64,000 bases of DNA from Serripes groenlandicus (taxonomy: Eukaryota; Mollusca; Bivalvia; Cardiida; Cardiidae). Positions 1 through 11,714 of the stretch are shown in pieces. The position numbers and the translations under genes are program-made. The notes below the pieces were generated by a model. It saw only the letters and a program-made list of their open reading frames with translations, had not been told where the DNA came from and ran no database searches. Location of the stretch: contig JASEVX010000001.1 in the NCBI GenBank assembly GCA_031761405.1, forward strand, positions 22,060,885-22,124,884, given 5' to 3'. Positions within the stretch are counted from its first letter, which is position 1. Every line of letters starts with the position of its first letter.

Positions 1-324
1 TAATGATTTGATAAACATATAGATACAACATAGAAAGGACTAACGTATTGGCGCTTTAATTATATACGCGGGTCTCCTATAATTAATGAATTAATTGATT
101 AAGCTTCGGAGCCTAAGCGTTCAAATAACAACGCTGCCGAGATGTAAGTGAATGTTTAGATGGCTAAAAGTATTTCAACACTTCTCAGTTGACTGTTAGT
201 ACAAATTCACCCGAGAAAAGGTAGATAATACTGACATCGTGAACTAGTTACAATGATCTACGATATATGCCACAACTATTTAAACACCACTTTGATTAGC
301 GAGACAAATCTCTAGATCTTCGTT

Positions 325-1375
325 CTAAAAGCAATGGCCGACATAGTTTTCTTGCTGGAGACTTGAATAGCCCAGGGATTGACTGGTCTTCACGGTCTGT
401 AACAACAACCATACACACACAGGTCCATCAACAATTGATTGACTTCTCACTAGCGCTGAGTTTCAACAAAATATACGAAGACCAAACAGCAATGAAAACC
501 TCTTGGAAGTGTACTTCACTACCAACTATTAACGCCCCATAAGATAAGAGTTCGGAAACAATTTCTGGAATTTCAGACCACGATAATGGCGGATTCTGAT
601 AATTATCCACAATATAATGTCACTCACCACACACAAGTATCTCTTGTTTGGTAAGACTGACAATAACTGAAATCACAATGTTTATTATTATGAAAACCTT
701 TTCAATTATGTCTGAGAAATGGTCAGCATTCAAAGCATCACTTACGATCGACATCGATATCAACAATACCGTCTAAAGAGTTGACAGGTAAGAAATCATT
801 TCCAACCACAAACTCGGGTAAATTATTAAACGTATAAATACGACTTTCCCGACCAACAAACAGACACAACGAACATATAAGTGGTCCAACTGCAAACACG
901 TCCAATAAGATTACAAAACGATGTGTTCGTCAAGCAGAATGAACATACGTTAACAAAAGTAAAACGACGGTCAGGTCGGCTAGACAACAAGAGCCATTCT
1001 CGAGATACATTCAATCGGTTGGGATGGGGCTGAAACGCATCCATAACTCTTAGTGAGCCAATTATGTGAGACGATGGAAACAATACTAACTATAACTATT
1101 GTAAGACAACCCCATATGTCTCTCCACATAACAGTAGAGGGCACCAGAAGGCTATACTAGTTAACGAACATTCAACCAACTAAAGCAGCAGACGTACCTT
1201 GAACAATTGCCAAATAGGGTACTGGAAGAGTCTGCATCCAATCATGCACACAGCCTTCTATATAGCTTCAAGAAATATCTCGATACTAGTATACTTCCCG
1301 AAAATTGTATAATAGCCAACGTCATTCCAGTATGCAATCAAAGTGCTGAAGGCACTACGGTGCCGGATGTCATTT
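325..1375 (+). pseudogene. Degenerate non-LTR retrotransposon (LINE) remnant: endonuclease and reverse transcriptase scraps
   Basis: Broken reading frames carry motifs of an apurinic-type endonuclease: FLAGDLNSPGIDW near 345-385 and ISGISDHD near 563-586. About 600 bp further on, FKKYLDTSILPENCIIANVI (near 1268-1327) matches the start of a LINE reverse transcriptase, where families such as CR1 and Jockey read 'sl.tg.lP.dWr.AnV.Pi'. Frameshifts and stops separate all pieces, so it is an old dead copy. The clade cannot be fixed from these scraps. The small antisense ORF at 428-610 is a shadow of this fossil. Confidence 0.6.
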
Positions 1376-1430
1376 AAATATAGCAGTAAGACAAACATAA
1401 AAGGCACGTTTTTCCCCCCATAATACTTCA

Positions 1431-1432
<2 letters not shown>

Positions 1433-1470
<38 letters not shown>
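1433..1470. repeat. (TG)n microsatellite
   Basis: About 19 uninterrupted TG units. Confidence 0.97.
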
Positions 1471-1474
<4 letters not shown>

Positions 1475-1659
1475 GTTTACTTAAGTGTTATTGTAAGGGG
1501 GCAAAAAAATAGAAGGTCACGAAGGCTCTAGATCACTCATCTGATAACAATACCAAGCATTTTATATATAACATGAACTTAAAAAATCCTCTACTGATGA
1601 AAGGAAATACATTTACACCTATCATGAGTATGATATTAACATCCATGGCGGAGTGTAAT

Positions 1660-1860
1660 GGTTGCTGGAATCCGCCATGGTCGAGAGAGTAGCGCCGAGG
1701 ATTTGGAACCGGGCATCTCGGGTTCGATCCGAAGTCGCGGCACGGCGGTCACGGTGGTGTGCCATTGGACAATGCACATGTCCTACCTAACCCATTACTG
1801 GCTTGTTTACCCAGGGATCATGGATAAGTGAATGATTGCCGAGATATAGTTGAAGTAATG
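1660..1860 (+). mobile_element. tRNA-derived SINE, second family (Leu/Ser-like head)
   Basis: Head resembles a tRNA with a B-box-like GGGTTCGATCC and is followed by a body ending GTTTACCCAGGGATCATGGAT, shared with the better copy at 39038-39258. The A-box region is degraded. Confidence 0.6.
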
Positions 1861-1882
1861 TTGAATGAGGCGCATATAAACC

Positions 1883-2935
1883 CCAAATAAAATCAAAGTT
1901 CTCAGGATTACTGAAAGTCGGGCTCACATGTAAACCCATAAGATTCAATACATTCAAAGATGCTGAAAGTACAAAGAAAATATAGATAGTGGTAAGTAAA
2001 GGACTACGAAAAATGATAAGGGTCAGTATTCTGTTAATTTTGTTTCGTTTACACACTTACTGCATACAGAATAAAAGAAGAAACTGGTTTTAATTAATAG
2101 AAATGTATATTGAATGTGTATGGGGTTTTAAGCATAACAATCTTCAAATCAGTAAATAGAAAATACGCGAAAGTATCAAGTTTTCAACTTCAATTGACCA
2201 TAACCTGGACATCTTAAAACTATACACTAATGTTTCTGTGTTTGTTTGTTTGTTTGTTTGGAGTTTAACGCCGCTTTCAACAGCTTTGGTCATATCACGG
2301 CGGTCAGTGCACCTACCCATGTTTTCCTGGCTTTCCCACACCAGTACTTACACAACATTCTTTCGAAGCCACTGACTACTTTCTCACATAGATCAGAGGT
2401 GAGAGGCAATGGAAAACATCGCCCGAAAGAATGTCGCCGCAACCGGGTATCGAACCCGTGACCTCCAGATCACGAGTCAGATACGCTACCAATTGAGCTA
2501 CCCGGCCGGGTCGTTTCTGTGTTTACATATACGACGTCAAACTTTGCATAGAATGAAATCAATATCGCTTTGCTCCGCTGAATGAATTATAAATTACTTT
2601 TTGTTTGAGAACCTGCATAAATGTTACTTATATTCTTTAATTTCTTTTATACAAATCCAACATATTTGATATTTACCTATCCAAGAGGGAAAGCGAAAAC
2701 AAGGCTTGACATCGGAACTTCCACCAATGTGACTCGGGTGTCTCCGGCCATCTCACGGAAGTAACCGAATGTCGTTTAACATGCTAGTACGTCGGTTTTC
2801 AACAGTATAACTGCGTAATAACGAAGTTAATCACACAAGTGTGCACACATTCTTTGGCGACTGTACGGTCATCATCCGTTAAAAACATTTCGACCGCAAT
2901 ATTCCAGGTTAAATTGATTCGCAATTGTTGCTACA
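1883..2935. repeat. Copy 1 of a diverged ~0.9-kb duplicated segment
   Basis: Aligns by eye over its whole length with 32530-33365, for example ACTGAAAGTCGGG, then GAAAGTACAAAG, ACTTACTGCATACAG, CTGGTTTTAATTAATAGAAA, TATCCAAGAGG and TTTCGACCGCAATA in the same order. This copy is interrupted by the SINE at 2244-2512. No coding sequence was recognised in either copy. Confidence 0.8.
2244..2512 (-). mobile_element. tRNA-derived SINE with 12-bp target-site duplication
   Basis: Minus-strand SINE: tRNA-like head with A box TAGCTCAATTGGTAGC and B box GGGTTCGATACCC at 2440-2508, and a (GTTT)n tail at the low-coordinate end. It is flanked by GTTTCTGTGTTT at 2232-2243 and 2513-2524. Inserted into copy 1 of the 0.9-kb duplication. 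Confidence 0.85.
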
Positions 2936-2939
2936 TTGA

Positions 2940-3088
2940 CTTGTAGTCCATTTGTGGAAAACAAATGATGCCTGACGCATCGACTTTTGTCAAACGCCGA
3001 GAAGAATGTTTGCTGAGCTAGGGTTCGAACTTACTACCTTTAGTTTAACAGCCCGCGTCGATACCGTATGAACTACCAGCGTTCGGGA
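2940..3088 (-). mobile_element. tRNA-derived SINE, partial
   Basis: Head and proximal body only: antisense GGGTTCGAAC B box near 3020, then the GCCGAGAAGAATG and GACTTTTGTCAA body motifs. Confidence 0.65.
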
Positions 3089-3190
3089 ATATCAGTGTGT
3101 AAAAAACACGTTATCCCAAGGCCAATAGTCTACAGGGGGTAACACGATATTTAAGTGGCGACTATACAGCAGTGGACTGGAACCATTTGA

Positions 3191-3495
3191 TTGATTGATT
3201 GATTGATTGATTGGGGTTTAACGCCGTTTTTAACAATTTCTCAGTTATATCACGGCGCCCAGTTCACCTACTCATGCATTCCCTGGTTTTCTCACACCAG
3301 TACTCCACACAACAATCTTCCCAAGCAACTGGCTGCTTTTCCACATAGACTTAGCCCATTGGTGGAAGACGAATGACGCATGTCGCATTGACTTTTGTCA
3401 ATCCTCGGAAAGAAAGTTTGCCGAGCCGGCATTCGAACTCACAACCCCAGGATTGACAGCCCGCGTCGCTACCGACTGAGCTACCGGGGCTCGGC
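3191..3495 (-). mobile_element. tRNA-derived SINE, full length, 13-bp target-site duplication
   Basis: (ATTG)n tail at 3191-3212, body with GGTTTAACGCCG, tRNA-like head ending at 3495. TGGAACCATTTGA flanks it at 3178-3190 and 3496-3508, which marks a relatively young insertion. Confidence 0.9.
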
Positions 3496-3499
3496 TGGA

Positions 3500-4890
3500 A
3501 CCATTTGAACAACTTTGATACTTTGTTTACATTTTTATCCATTTTTTATCGCGTTCAGATTTGATCTTATATTTTAACACAGAAACACAATTAAATAAGT
3601 TAATCATTGAATGTATTCATCTTCATATACAGCGTTCCACCCTTTTCCCCCATAAACACGCTTGTTGACCCCTTTGCAGCAGACCACTTTTGAAATCAAT
3701 GTGGCAAATGGAAAAATTGCTCATAAAGAACAATTTATCCATTTGCCACACTGTTTTCAACTCTATTCTATAATAAAACTGTGTCTGCTGCAGATTTATT
3801 GTATCTGGAAAAAGGTTAATACAACGTGTTGACACACATTTACAGTGTATCAAATTAAAACGCAGCTGTTTCGTCTAATTATTTCTATTCAGAAATCCAG
3901 AATGCACCAACGTTACGGCCATACAAAACCAGACAGCTGGTTCATTTATTAGTTTTATTCAGAATCATAGAATGCATCAACAGAGTTACCATGCACAACA
4001 CTCATTAATTACTCAATAGTAGGAACACTGAACAAGTTATTGTTTAGTGCTTTTCGCCTCTTTTAACAAGTGTTCAGTTATATCACGGCGTTTCCTTGGT
4101 AAGTTATCAGTACTACTGTTCCTTTTTAACCTGACACCAGCCAGTCAGTCGTAATGCTAACCCCGCAAAACTGATTGCCAAGAAGGACAGCGGTTACTAC
4201 CAGTTTTAAAGTATTTGGTATGATCCGGAGGGGGGGAACGAACCCGCGACCTCTTGCCCCTGAGGCAGATGCTCTACCATAACAACGCCGAGTTCGTTTG
4301 AAAACAAAACCATTCCTCTGTCCTGGTTTCGAACCCGTTACATTGGCGTGTATAGGTATATGCGCCACGTGCATAGTTAAATTATGATTTATGTTTACAA
4401 CTTGTTTTAAATAAGACATTGTTTTTTTGCTTTCGACATGTGTCCTTTGTCTCGCAAAAACTAAATTCAGAAATACATGTAACACATTTTGATGAGTGCC
4501 AGGTAAATTCTGTTTACCAATAGAACATATTTTTTGGGAAGAGCTGAACACTTCTAGGTAAAAATAAATATGGAAATTCTCTATTAATGAAAGTGCTCTT
4601 ACATTTGTAGTTCATCATAACATCTAAGCTATCTTTTTGATAGCTCGGATTGCGCAAAGACTTTATAGGCTTTGTTCTTCCTAAATTTCAGATTTCTCGT
4701 GTACTCAATCAACAGGAATCCTGGTCCAACAACGTCTCTGTCACTCTGGATTTCTTGACATAATTATATTATTGCATCAGTATGGGAAATTCACACCATA
4801 TTTTGGTGTACCATGGGTGTGGATGCAGATGGACTTGCTCAGCTCAAGTTTCGCAATGTGATCTTCGTGGTCACACGATCAGGTAAGCAA
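3500..4890. other. Intergenic, no gene recognised; SINE tail and tRNA-like scraps
   Basis: A MITE-like core lies near 3690-3800 (antisense and sense CAATTTCTCC-type arms, poorly preserved). A SINE tail motif TATATCACGGCG is at 4079-4090. Two tRNA-like B-box scraps lie at 4235-4275 and 4320-4345. The rest shows nothing I can assign. Confidence 0.5.
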
Positions 4891-4893
4891 CTG

Positions 4894-6324
4894 AACAAGA
4901 GGATAAATCGCTCACCTGATTTAATAGAAATCAGTTTTCAATGTTCTTACTATATGCATACAAGGAGCACAATTAACGCCCCCCTGGTCACCCAAGGAAC
5001 ATGTGTGCTAACTTATTTTAAAAACAGACATTTACAGGGGCGTAGCTCCCTTAAGGCACTGTAGGCACGTGCCTACACATTTTTTTCTCAAAATGCCCCA
5101 AAATGCAGCTGCGGCGATAGACATCTGCGTAATGTATCGACCAGATCAGCCTGCGCTATCCGCGCAGACTGATCCGGCCGACACATTCCGTCTTAGGGGG
5201 ATAGATGTATAGAATAGTTATTCCTGAAACAGAAAATCCACAGGAGGCGAAATGTGTCTATCCGGGTAGGCCTTTGTGGCATGCTTAGGCTGATCCGGGT
5301 CGATACTTTACGCAATGTTGATTTTCTCACGAGACGGCCTACACATTGATTATTGCAAAGCTACGCCCCTGTTTTATGTTTTGACAAGTAGATTTTTCAA
5401 ATTTTCACAATATTATACGTATACGAAAAATAAGCTCAGACTCCTGAGGTCATAATTTTCCAAAGATTTAGAATTATTTGAACACGATTGATATGGGTCA
5501 TTCAAGGAACATTTGTGGCAAATTATTTTCTGATCGGTCTAGCGTTTTTGTATGAGAAGAATGTTTAAGTGTTCACTTTATATACATATAAGGAAAACAA
5601 GCCAAGCCCCCCCTGACCACCATGTTTTTCAACGGATCTAAATGATTTTAACAACCTTGGTAGAGCGTCACCCAAGAAACATCTGTGTCAAATTATTTTC
5701 AAATCGGGTGAGTACTTTTGGACAATAAGATTTTTTCCGTTTCACAATACATGTATAAACATATACGAAAATCAAGCCCAGTTTCCTGGCGGCCATGTTT
5801 TTCAACGGATCGGTATTATTTTATTTGAACAATCTTGGTAGAGGGTCACCAAAGGAACATTTGTGACAAATTATTTTCAAATCGGGCAAGCACTTCTGGA
5901 CCAGAAGGTTTTTTAAGTTTTCACTACACACATATAAGGATTAACAAGCTCCGCCCCTGGCGGCTATGTTTTCCAACGGATCAGACTAATTTGAACAATC
6001 TTGGTAGAGGGTCACTTAAGGAACATTTTTGCAATATAATTTTCATATCGGGCCTGTGTACTTGGACAAGAAGATTCTTTAAAGTTTTGTCATTTCCCCC
6101 CTTTTCTGAATCCGCAGCAATCAAAGTTCTGCATGGCATTCTCTACTTTGAACAACTTTGAAAAAGGACCACCTAAGGAATATATCTGTTAAATCATTTT
6201 GAAATCAGATCATAGGTTAAGGAGAAGAGGTGGTTTGTAGGAAAATGTTAACAGACAGACAGTGTCAACGGACGGCGAGTTATCACAATAGCTCAACCCA
6301 GACTTCGTGCTCAGGCGAGCAAAA
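4894..6324 (+). mobile_element. Tandem-core element, Helitron/HINE-like (inferred), interrupted by a MITE
   Basis: Begins AACAAGAGGATAAATCGCTC and ends TGCTCAGGCGAGC before an A-run. The core is made of about five diverged units of roughly 160 bp, each with GGAACATTTGTG, AAATTATTTTCAAATCGG, TTTTAAGTTTTCAC and GGCGGCCATGTTTTTCAACG. The CAGGGGCG MITE at 5037-5370 sits inside unit 1. The small ORF at 5835-6161 is a shadow of the core. Confidence 0.7.
5037..5370. mobile_element. MITE with CAGGGGCGTAGCT terminal inverted repeats (hAT-like ends)
   Basis: Perfect inverted ends CAGGGGCGTAGCT / AGCTACGCCCCTG enclose an internal part with several CGCGCAGACTGATCCGG-type palindromes. Ends beginning CAGGGGC are typical of hAT-derived elements, but I see no clean 8-bp duplication. 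Relatives are at 61786-62077 and, partly, 59938-60140. Confidence 0.8.
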
Positions 6325-6329
6325 AATGC

Positions 6330-6885
6330 AACTGAATATGCCTCCCTGTCAAGGTATCTTTTAGCATCATAGGCAACAAGTGTTGTCAATAACCCATGAA
6401 ACTTTCTGAAATGAAACTTGCTAAATTCGTGGTAGTCGCAATTTTGGGTATGTATAAAAGCGATCTGTCAAACGGATTGATAATTAATGTCGTCTAGTCT
6501 ATTTTATAATATCTTTATTTTGTTTTAAATAGACACGTAAGGTCATATAAGTGCTTTATAATTTCAGGATAAAGTGACAAGTAGGTAACTTACCCAGGTA
6601 ACGCTGTGATATAACTGAAATATCAATGAAAGTCGCGTAAAACACCATAAAAACAAACCATAGTATTCACCAAAGTTGTGTCGCTTTTTTATGACTGTTT
6701 GCTTAAACCAGAGATATATATTTATATGTCTCTGCTTAAACTACATAAGAATCCATGCATGCGTATTTTAAGTGCAATGAGCAAGGTAAATGGTGTACAA
6801 CTTGTCTGACAACTTGACAAAATGTTGTTTTTTTGCCAAGTTGCACTTTTAAGGAGTACAGAAATGATGTTCAGATAATGGTTTT
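6330..6885. other. Intergenic, no feature recognised
   Basis: AT-rich unique-looking sequence. A SINE-tail-like stretch (GTGATATAACTGAAATAT, then GTAAAACACCATAAAAAC) lies at about 6600-6660. Confidence 0.4.
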
Positions 6886-7113
6886 ATAACCCTTTCCCAC
6901 ATACAAAAAATCTGCAGCATATGACTTTGAAAACATAGTGACAAAAACCTGAAAAATCTCCATAAAAGATAGCTTTATTGTTAAATAAAGTTGAACACAT
7001 TGTGGCCAAAGGAGAAATTGCTCATAATGAGCAATTTCACCTTTGGCCACAATGTTTTCAAAAATCGTCTGCTGCTATTGCGTCAAAATGCGTCTGCAGC
7101 TGGGAAAGGATTA
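6886..7113. mobile_element. TTAA foldback MITE (family description here)
   Basis: This family is called MITE-TTAA below. Consensus ends are TTAACCCTTTCCCACATAC and GGGAAAGGGTTAA. The arms contain CTGCAGCAGACGACTTTG and AAAACATTGTGGCAAAAGG, and meet at a central hairpin such as AATTGCTCATnATGAGCAATT, so nearly the whole ~225-bp element folds on itself. One arm often ends TCTGACGC...TATATGAGGGAAAGGG instead. TTAA at both edges is the target-site duplication typical of piggyBac-type transposons; no transposase is present. This copy is full length with slightly mutated ends. Confidence 0.85.
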
Positions 7114-7349
7114 ATTAATTAAAACATAACATTACCTCAGGAAGTGAGAAAGACAATACTGAAATACACAGATGTAATACACAGATGTAGTGTTTATTTA
7201 ATTGTTATTCTATTTATACATACTTATTACAATATTACATAAGAACATTCAATGAAAAATGATTATGAAATTTGTATGTTTTTATGTACATAGTAATGAA
7301 TATACGGTGCAAAACAATCATTTGAAACAATGACGCATATACTGTATAG

Positions 7350-7545
7350 TGTGACTTGAGAGATGCAACACAAACACATATTGAAAACCTCTGAAAATAA
7401 AAAGTTGATAATTGAACAGAGTTGAAAACATGGAGGCAAAAGGAGAAATTACTCACAATATGCAATTTCTACTTTTACCACAATGGTTTCAAACATGGTC
7501 TGCTTTAGAGGCATCGAAAGTGTCCGTATGAGGAAAAGTGTCAAA
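7350..7545. mobile_element. MITE-TTAA, degenerate
   Basis: Right arm and centre are readable (GGCAAAAGGAGAAATTACTC, GTCTGCTTTAGAGGCATC); the left end is decayed. Confidence 0.65.
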
Positions 7546-7733
7546 CCTAAGTGCAATTACATTCATAAAGCACATTTGTGCTGCCTTGTTCTGTTAAGAA
7601 TACTTAAATAATTAAAAAAATATATAAATTTATTTCAAGCAGAACGGAAAATAATTTCGGAACATGGAGTTAAAAAACACATATATCAGGGAAGCATGTG
7701 CCTGTGTTGACTCTAGATAACATATGTATTGTG

Positions 7734-7957
7734 TTAACCCTTTCCCACATACAAAGAAATCTGCGGCAGACAACAAATTATCAAGTCCTAAATACAGAAC
7801 TCTCAATAAATGATGATTTTATTATTGAATACAGTTGAAATAATTATGGCAAATGGAGAAATTTGCTCACCATAAGCAATTTCTCCTTTTGCCACAATGA
7901 TTTCAAAAGTCGTCTGCTGCAGAGGTATCAGAGTGTCTATATGTGTGAAAGGGTTAA
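7734..7957. mobile_element. MITE-TTAA, full length
   Basis: TTAA at both edges, with the hairpin centre TTGCTCACCATAAGCAATTT. Confidence 0.92.
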
Positions 7958-8041
7958 AATAATGATTATTTGTACTGATGCTGAATTTTTAATGTGTTTG
8001 TTATAAATTAACATTGCTCTGTTTATTTAGTGGATGACCTA

Positions 8042-8170
8042 TGCAAACATTGTGAGTAAATATTTTGAATCATGAATCATGACTAGCAATTTCTCCTTTT
8101 GCCCTGATGTTTTCAAAAGACGTCTGCAGCATGGGCGTCGGAAAGCGTATATATGCTCGAATGGTTTAAG
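8042..8170. mobile_element. MITE-TTAA, right-half fragment
   Basis: Reads from the hairpin centre (AGCAATTTCTCCTTTTGCC) to a mutated right end, GAATGGTTTAAG. Confidence 0.7.
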
Positions 8171-8308
8171 ATTGCAAGATGGACAAAATAAGATTACACT
8201 TTATAGACCCGGTTAATTTTGGTGATATAAAAAAAGAAAGCTGATAATCATTAGTAACATAATACACTAACTTGATAATTAATCATTACTTAACATGAAA
8301 TATCCAAA

Positions 8309-8533
8309 TTAACCCTTTCCCACATACAACGAATCTGCAGCAATCAACTTTGAAACCAAAGTGGCACAAACCTGAATATTTCCATAAAAGAAAGCTTCAT
8401 TGTTAAATTAAGTTGAAAACATTGTTGCCAAAGAAGAAATTGCTCATGAGCAATTTTACCTTTGGCCACAATGCTTTCAAAAGTCGCCTGCTGCTTTTGC
8501 GTCAAAATGCATCTGCAGGTGGGAAAGGGTTAA
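8309..8533. mobile_element. MITE-TTAA, full length
   Basis: TTAA at 8309-8312 and 8530-8533. It belongs to the sub-type with GCGTCAAAATGCATCTGCAGG near the right end, as do 6886-7113, 31539-31697 and 57629-57858. Confidence 0.93.
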
Positions 8534-8699
8534 GCAATGAATAAAATCATGCAAACAACCCCCCCGATTGCGTTCTATCCATTCTACTTCGCTATTGTTA
8601 AAATGTTATCCATGCCAGAAAAATGAAATGAAAGATTCACATTTAAAGAAAACAGCTCAGCTAAACCGCAAGAGTGAAACCCACTATCAACTCTTACAA

Positions 8700-8795
8700 C
8701 ATGCAAAAGACAATATGGAAAACATTGTTGCAAATGGAGAATTAACTCATACGGGCAATTATTCATTTTGCAACAATAATTTCAGTTCTTTTTAA
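8700..8795. mobile_element. MITE-TTAA, degenerate core
   Basis: Only the centre survives: AACATTGTTGCAAATGGAGAA, then a hairpin with ACTCATACGGGCAATTATTC. Confidence 0.5.
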
Positions 8796-8945
8796 TAATT
8801 ACATTACCTCAAATTTTCATAGAGATTGCCCATTTTTTGGCCTGGACTAAAATATATAGTCTTCTGCATTTTTGTTGTTTGTCAGAAAGATTTAAAGTAA
8901 AACAAAATATACAAATTACAACAATATGTCGCAGAATATCATGAA

Positions 8946-9226
8946 CAGAGCTCTAGATAAGGCGCTTTTTGCATGTTCTAAAATCCTTATTTGAACCTCT
9001 AACCCTCTGTTGTGGGTACTGAAAAGAATTGTCTCATTGAGACGATTATTTTGAGTACCCACAATTTGAACCTCTAACCCTCTGTTGTGGGTACTGAAAA
9101 GAATTGTCTCATTGAGACGATTATTTTGAGTACCCACAACATATGATTTTGTTGGTAAATAAGAGAGATATTGTGGGGAAAAGACCAGTTCACTCCTCCT
9201 TATCTAGACCTCTGATAAATATGATA
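8946..9226. mobile_element. MITE with TCTAGATAAGG ends and an internally duplicated hairpin
   Basis: Inverted ends AGCTCTAGATAAGGCG and CCTTATCTAGACCTCT. The centre is a hairpin bounded by TTGTGGGTACT and AGTACCCACAA; a 74-bp unit holding it occurs twice head to tail (from 8991 and from 9065). Relatives: 47840-48038, 56943-57137, and parts at 43740-43855 and 62312-62395. Confidence 0.8.
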
Positions 9227-9539
9227 CAATAAAATCTCACTAAAAACTAGAAAATCACCAACACAATATTACCACTTTATTCCATACACGTACAGGTAAC
9301 AAAAATGTGAGCAAATTCATTTTTGAATTATTTTTGAAGTTTGTATAAATACAGTCAACTTGTCTTGAGCACTCGGGGTATGTTTAACATATGACAACTG
9401 AATACAAGTGGCTGCTTAATACACATGTTTTGGGACAACCTTCAAGTAACAGCTTTTTAGAGCTGACCAAAGCACAAGTTTGACTGTACATATTTAAAGA
9501 AGGCTTTCGGCAGTGCCAATATCAACTGTTTGTCTTTTT

Positions 9540-9768
9540 TTAACCCTTTCCGACTTGCAGACACATTTTGACACATCTGCAGCAGGCGACGTTTGAAATC
9601 ATTGTTGGAAAAGGAGAAATTGCTCGTAATGAGCAATTTCACCTTTTGCAATAATGTTTTCAAATCAATTTAAAATCTATACTTCCTTTTATATAGAAAA
9701 TTTGTATTTGAGCCCAGATAGTTTTAATGTCATCTGCTACATATTTGTTGTATGTGGGAAAGGGTTGA
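9540..9768. mobile_element. MITE-TTAA, full length, right end TTGA
   Basis: Left arm starts TTAACCCTTTCCGACTTGCAG, a variant also present in the fragments at 10755 and 34774. Confidence 0.88.
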
Positions 9769-9811
9769 ACAGCAATCCCTATAGAACTCAATGGTCTAAG
9801 CCATGATTGTG

Positions 9812-10032
9812 TTAAACCTTTCCCACATACAGCAAATCTGCAGCAGACGACTTTGAACATATTTTGTCAAATAATACAAAATCTCTATAATTGAATGGAT
9901 AACCTATGACTGAAAGTGGAAAACATTGTGGCAAAAGGAGAATTTGCTTGTTTTGAGCAATTTCTTCTTTTTTTCACTATGTTTTCAAAAAGCCGACTGC
10001 TGCAGAGGCGTCAGATGAGGGAAAGGGTTTAA
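9812..10032. mobile_element. MITE-TTAA, full length
   Basis: TTAA at both edges, with the CTGCAGAGGCGTCAGATGAGG right-arm variant. Confidence 0.9.
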
Positions 10033-10494
10033 CAGTTCTAAACATGTTTTAAAACTAAGTAGATAAATTTGTATGTTTTTTGTGGCACTATAAATCAAAG
10101 GCTATATTTTTACCTTTCCTTGAAAGGATACATGTATTGTAAAGGTTGACTGCTTAAAAAAATACATACCAGAAAAAACATGAAACATCTTAATAAAAAA
10201 ATGTAACCAACATTTATAAAATTGAAAAAAAAAATATGGCATTGGCTACGAGTGTAGTGCCAGATCTCCCTGCACATATGAGCAGTCTGGTCTAGATCTG
10301 CACTAAAAAGTCAAATAAACATAATATATCAGGGCTCAGTCACACACATGTGTCGCCTGTCATTTATTCAATAAATGAAAATATGAATGGACAGAAGACA
10401 AACAAGAAGTGATCCTTATGTGTCACCCTGCCAAAGCTACCGATAAACAACCAACAATTGCTATTGCCATTGCAACAAATCCAAGTTAAGATTT

Positions 10495-10702
10495 ACCACT
10501 GTTTCACATACAGACGCCTCTGCAGCAGATGATGTATAAAAGAATTGTGGCAAAAGAACAAATTGCTGATAATGAGCAATTTCTCCTTTGCCGCAATGTT
10601 TCTAGTCAATAATTATATTTTCAGGCGTGGATATTTCTTATATCTTCGCTTATGTTTTAAAAGTCGTCTGCTGCAGATTTGTTGTATGTGGGAAAGGGTT
10701 AA
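10495..10702. mobile_element. MITE-TTAA, left end mutated
   Basis: Right end is intact: GTTGTATGTGGGAAAGGGTTAA. Confidence 0.85.
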
Positions 10703-10754
10703 CTGGCTGATTTACAAAATCTCATGATGGTCTTAACCCTTAAGTGGAGGCTGC

Positions 10755-10872
10755 TTAACCCTTTCCCAATTGCAGGCACATTTTGATGCATGTGTAGCAG
10801 ACGACTTTTGAAAACATAGCAATGAGCAATTTCTCCTTTTGTCACCATGTTTTAAACTGTGTTCAATTATTG
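10755..10872. mobile_element. MITE-TTAA, fragment with internal deletion
   Basis: Left end TTAACCCTTTCCCAATTGCAG runs into the right side of the hairpin; the true right end is missing. Confidence 0.75.
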
Positions 10873-10941
10873 TACTTTCATCTAAGGGAAGTTTTGAAAT
10901 TGCAAGTCTATAGATCAATTCCCATGTGGCCTACAACCATA

Positions 10942-11662
10942 AACAAGAGGGCCATGACAGCCCTAGATCGGTCACCTGAGTAACGCTATGTGATTTGTCA
11001 TGCCAACCAAGCACAAATTAACAATAACTAATGTCAGGTAAGCTAAAACAAGAGGCCCAAGAGGACCAGCAATATCTCCACTGCCACAAAGAGAAATAAT
11101 CGACACCCTATGGTGTCTGTAACTGTCAAATTCATATGACTAAGAAGGTCACTATATTCATATAATTGTTTAGGTACCAGTTAGTAATTCAAAATCAGAG
11201 TGAGACATTTATTTTTATAGGAACATCTAAATATTACACTCTGAAAATAAAGGGTAAAACAACCCCAGTCCCTGATCAACATGGCTTAAAATCATTTGGT
11301 AATTGGCAGGATACTTTCGTTGGAGAAGATTTTCAAAGTTTTCAATATGTCCATATGAAGCCAAACAGCCCCGTCCCCTCGGGTCCACGTTTTTCAACCA
11401 ATCAACATGGCGTGAAGGAATCAGTTAGATGGTCAATTAAGGAATATTTGTACCAAATCTTTAGAAATCAGTGGGATACTTCCGGAGAAGATTTTTAAAG
11501 TTTTCACAATAGCCTTAAGGCAAAACAGCCTCAACCCCCGCACCAAGTTTCATCCCAATTGACCTAATGGTTGCAGAGGAGAAGATGTTGATGCCTGATG
11601 GACGCAGACAAAGGGACAATCACAATAACTCACTTCGAGCACTTCCTGCTCAGGTGAGCTAA
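10942..11662 (+). mobile_element. Tandem-core element, Helitron/HINE-like (inferred)
   Basis: Palindromic start AACAAGAGGGCCATGACAGCC, a second start-like motif at 11050, core units with CCATGTTTTTCAACCAATCAAC-like motifs, and an end with the hairpin GAGCACTTCCTGCTC followed by AGGTGAG and CTAA. A 3' hairpin plus CTRR is the Helitron hallmark. It ends 53 bp downstream of the SR-gene stop on the opposite strand, so the SR 3' UTR may run through it. The ORF at 11166-11498 is a shadow. Confidence 0.7.
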
Positions 11663-11714
11663 AAATAATCTGTTTGTTCACATAAATAAATATTTATCGA
11701 CAATAATCCAAGAC

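Noticed and set aside
5037..5370. A clear 8-bp target-site duplication for the CAGGGGCG element
   Set aside because: Flanks (GACATTTA and TTTTATGT) do not match, so the hAT assignment rests on the ends only.
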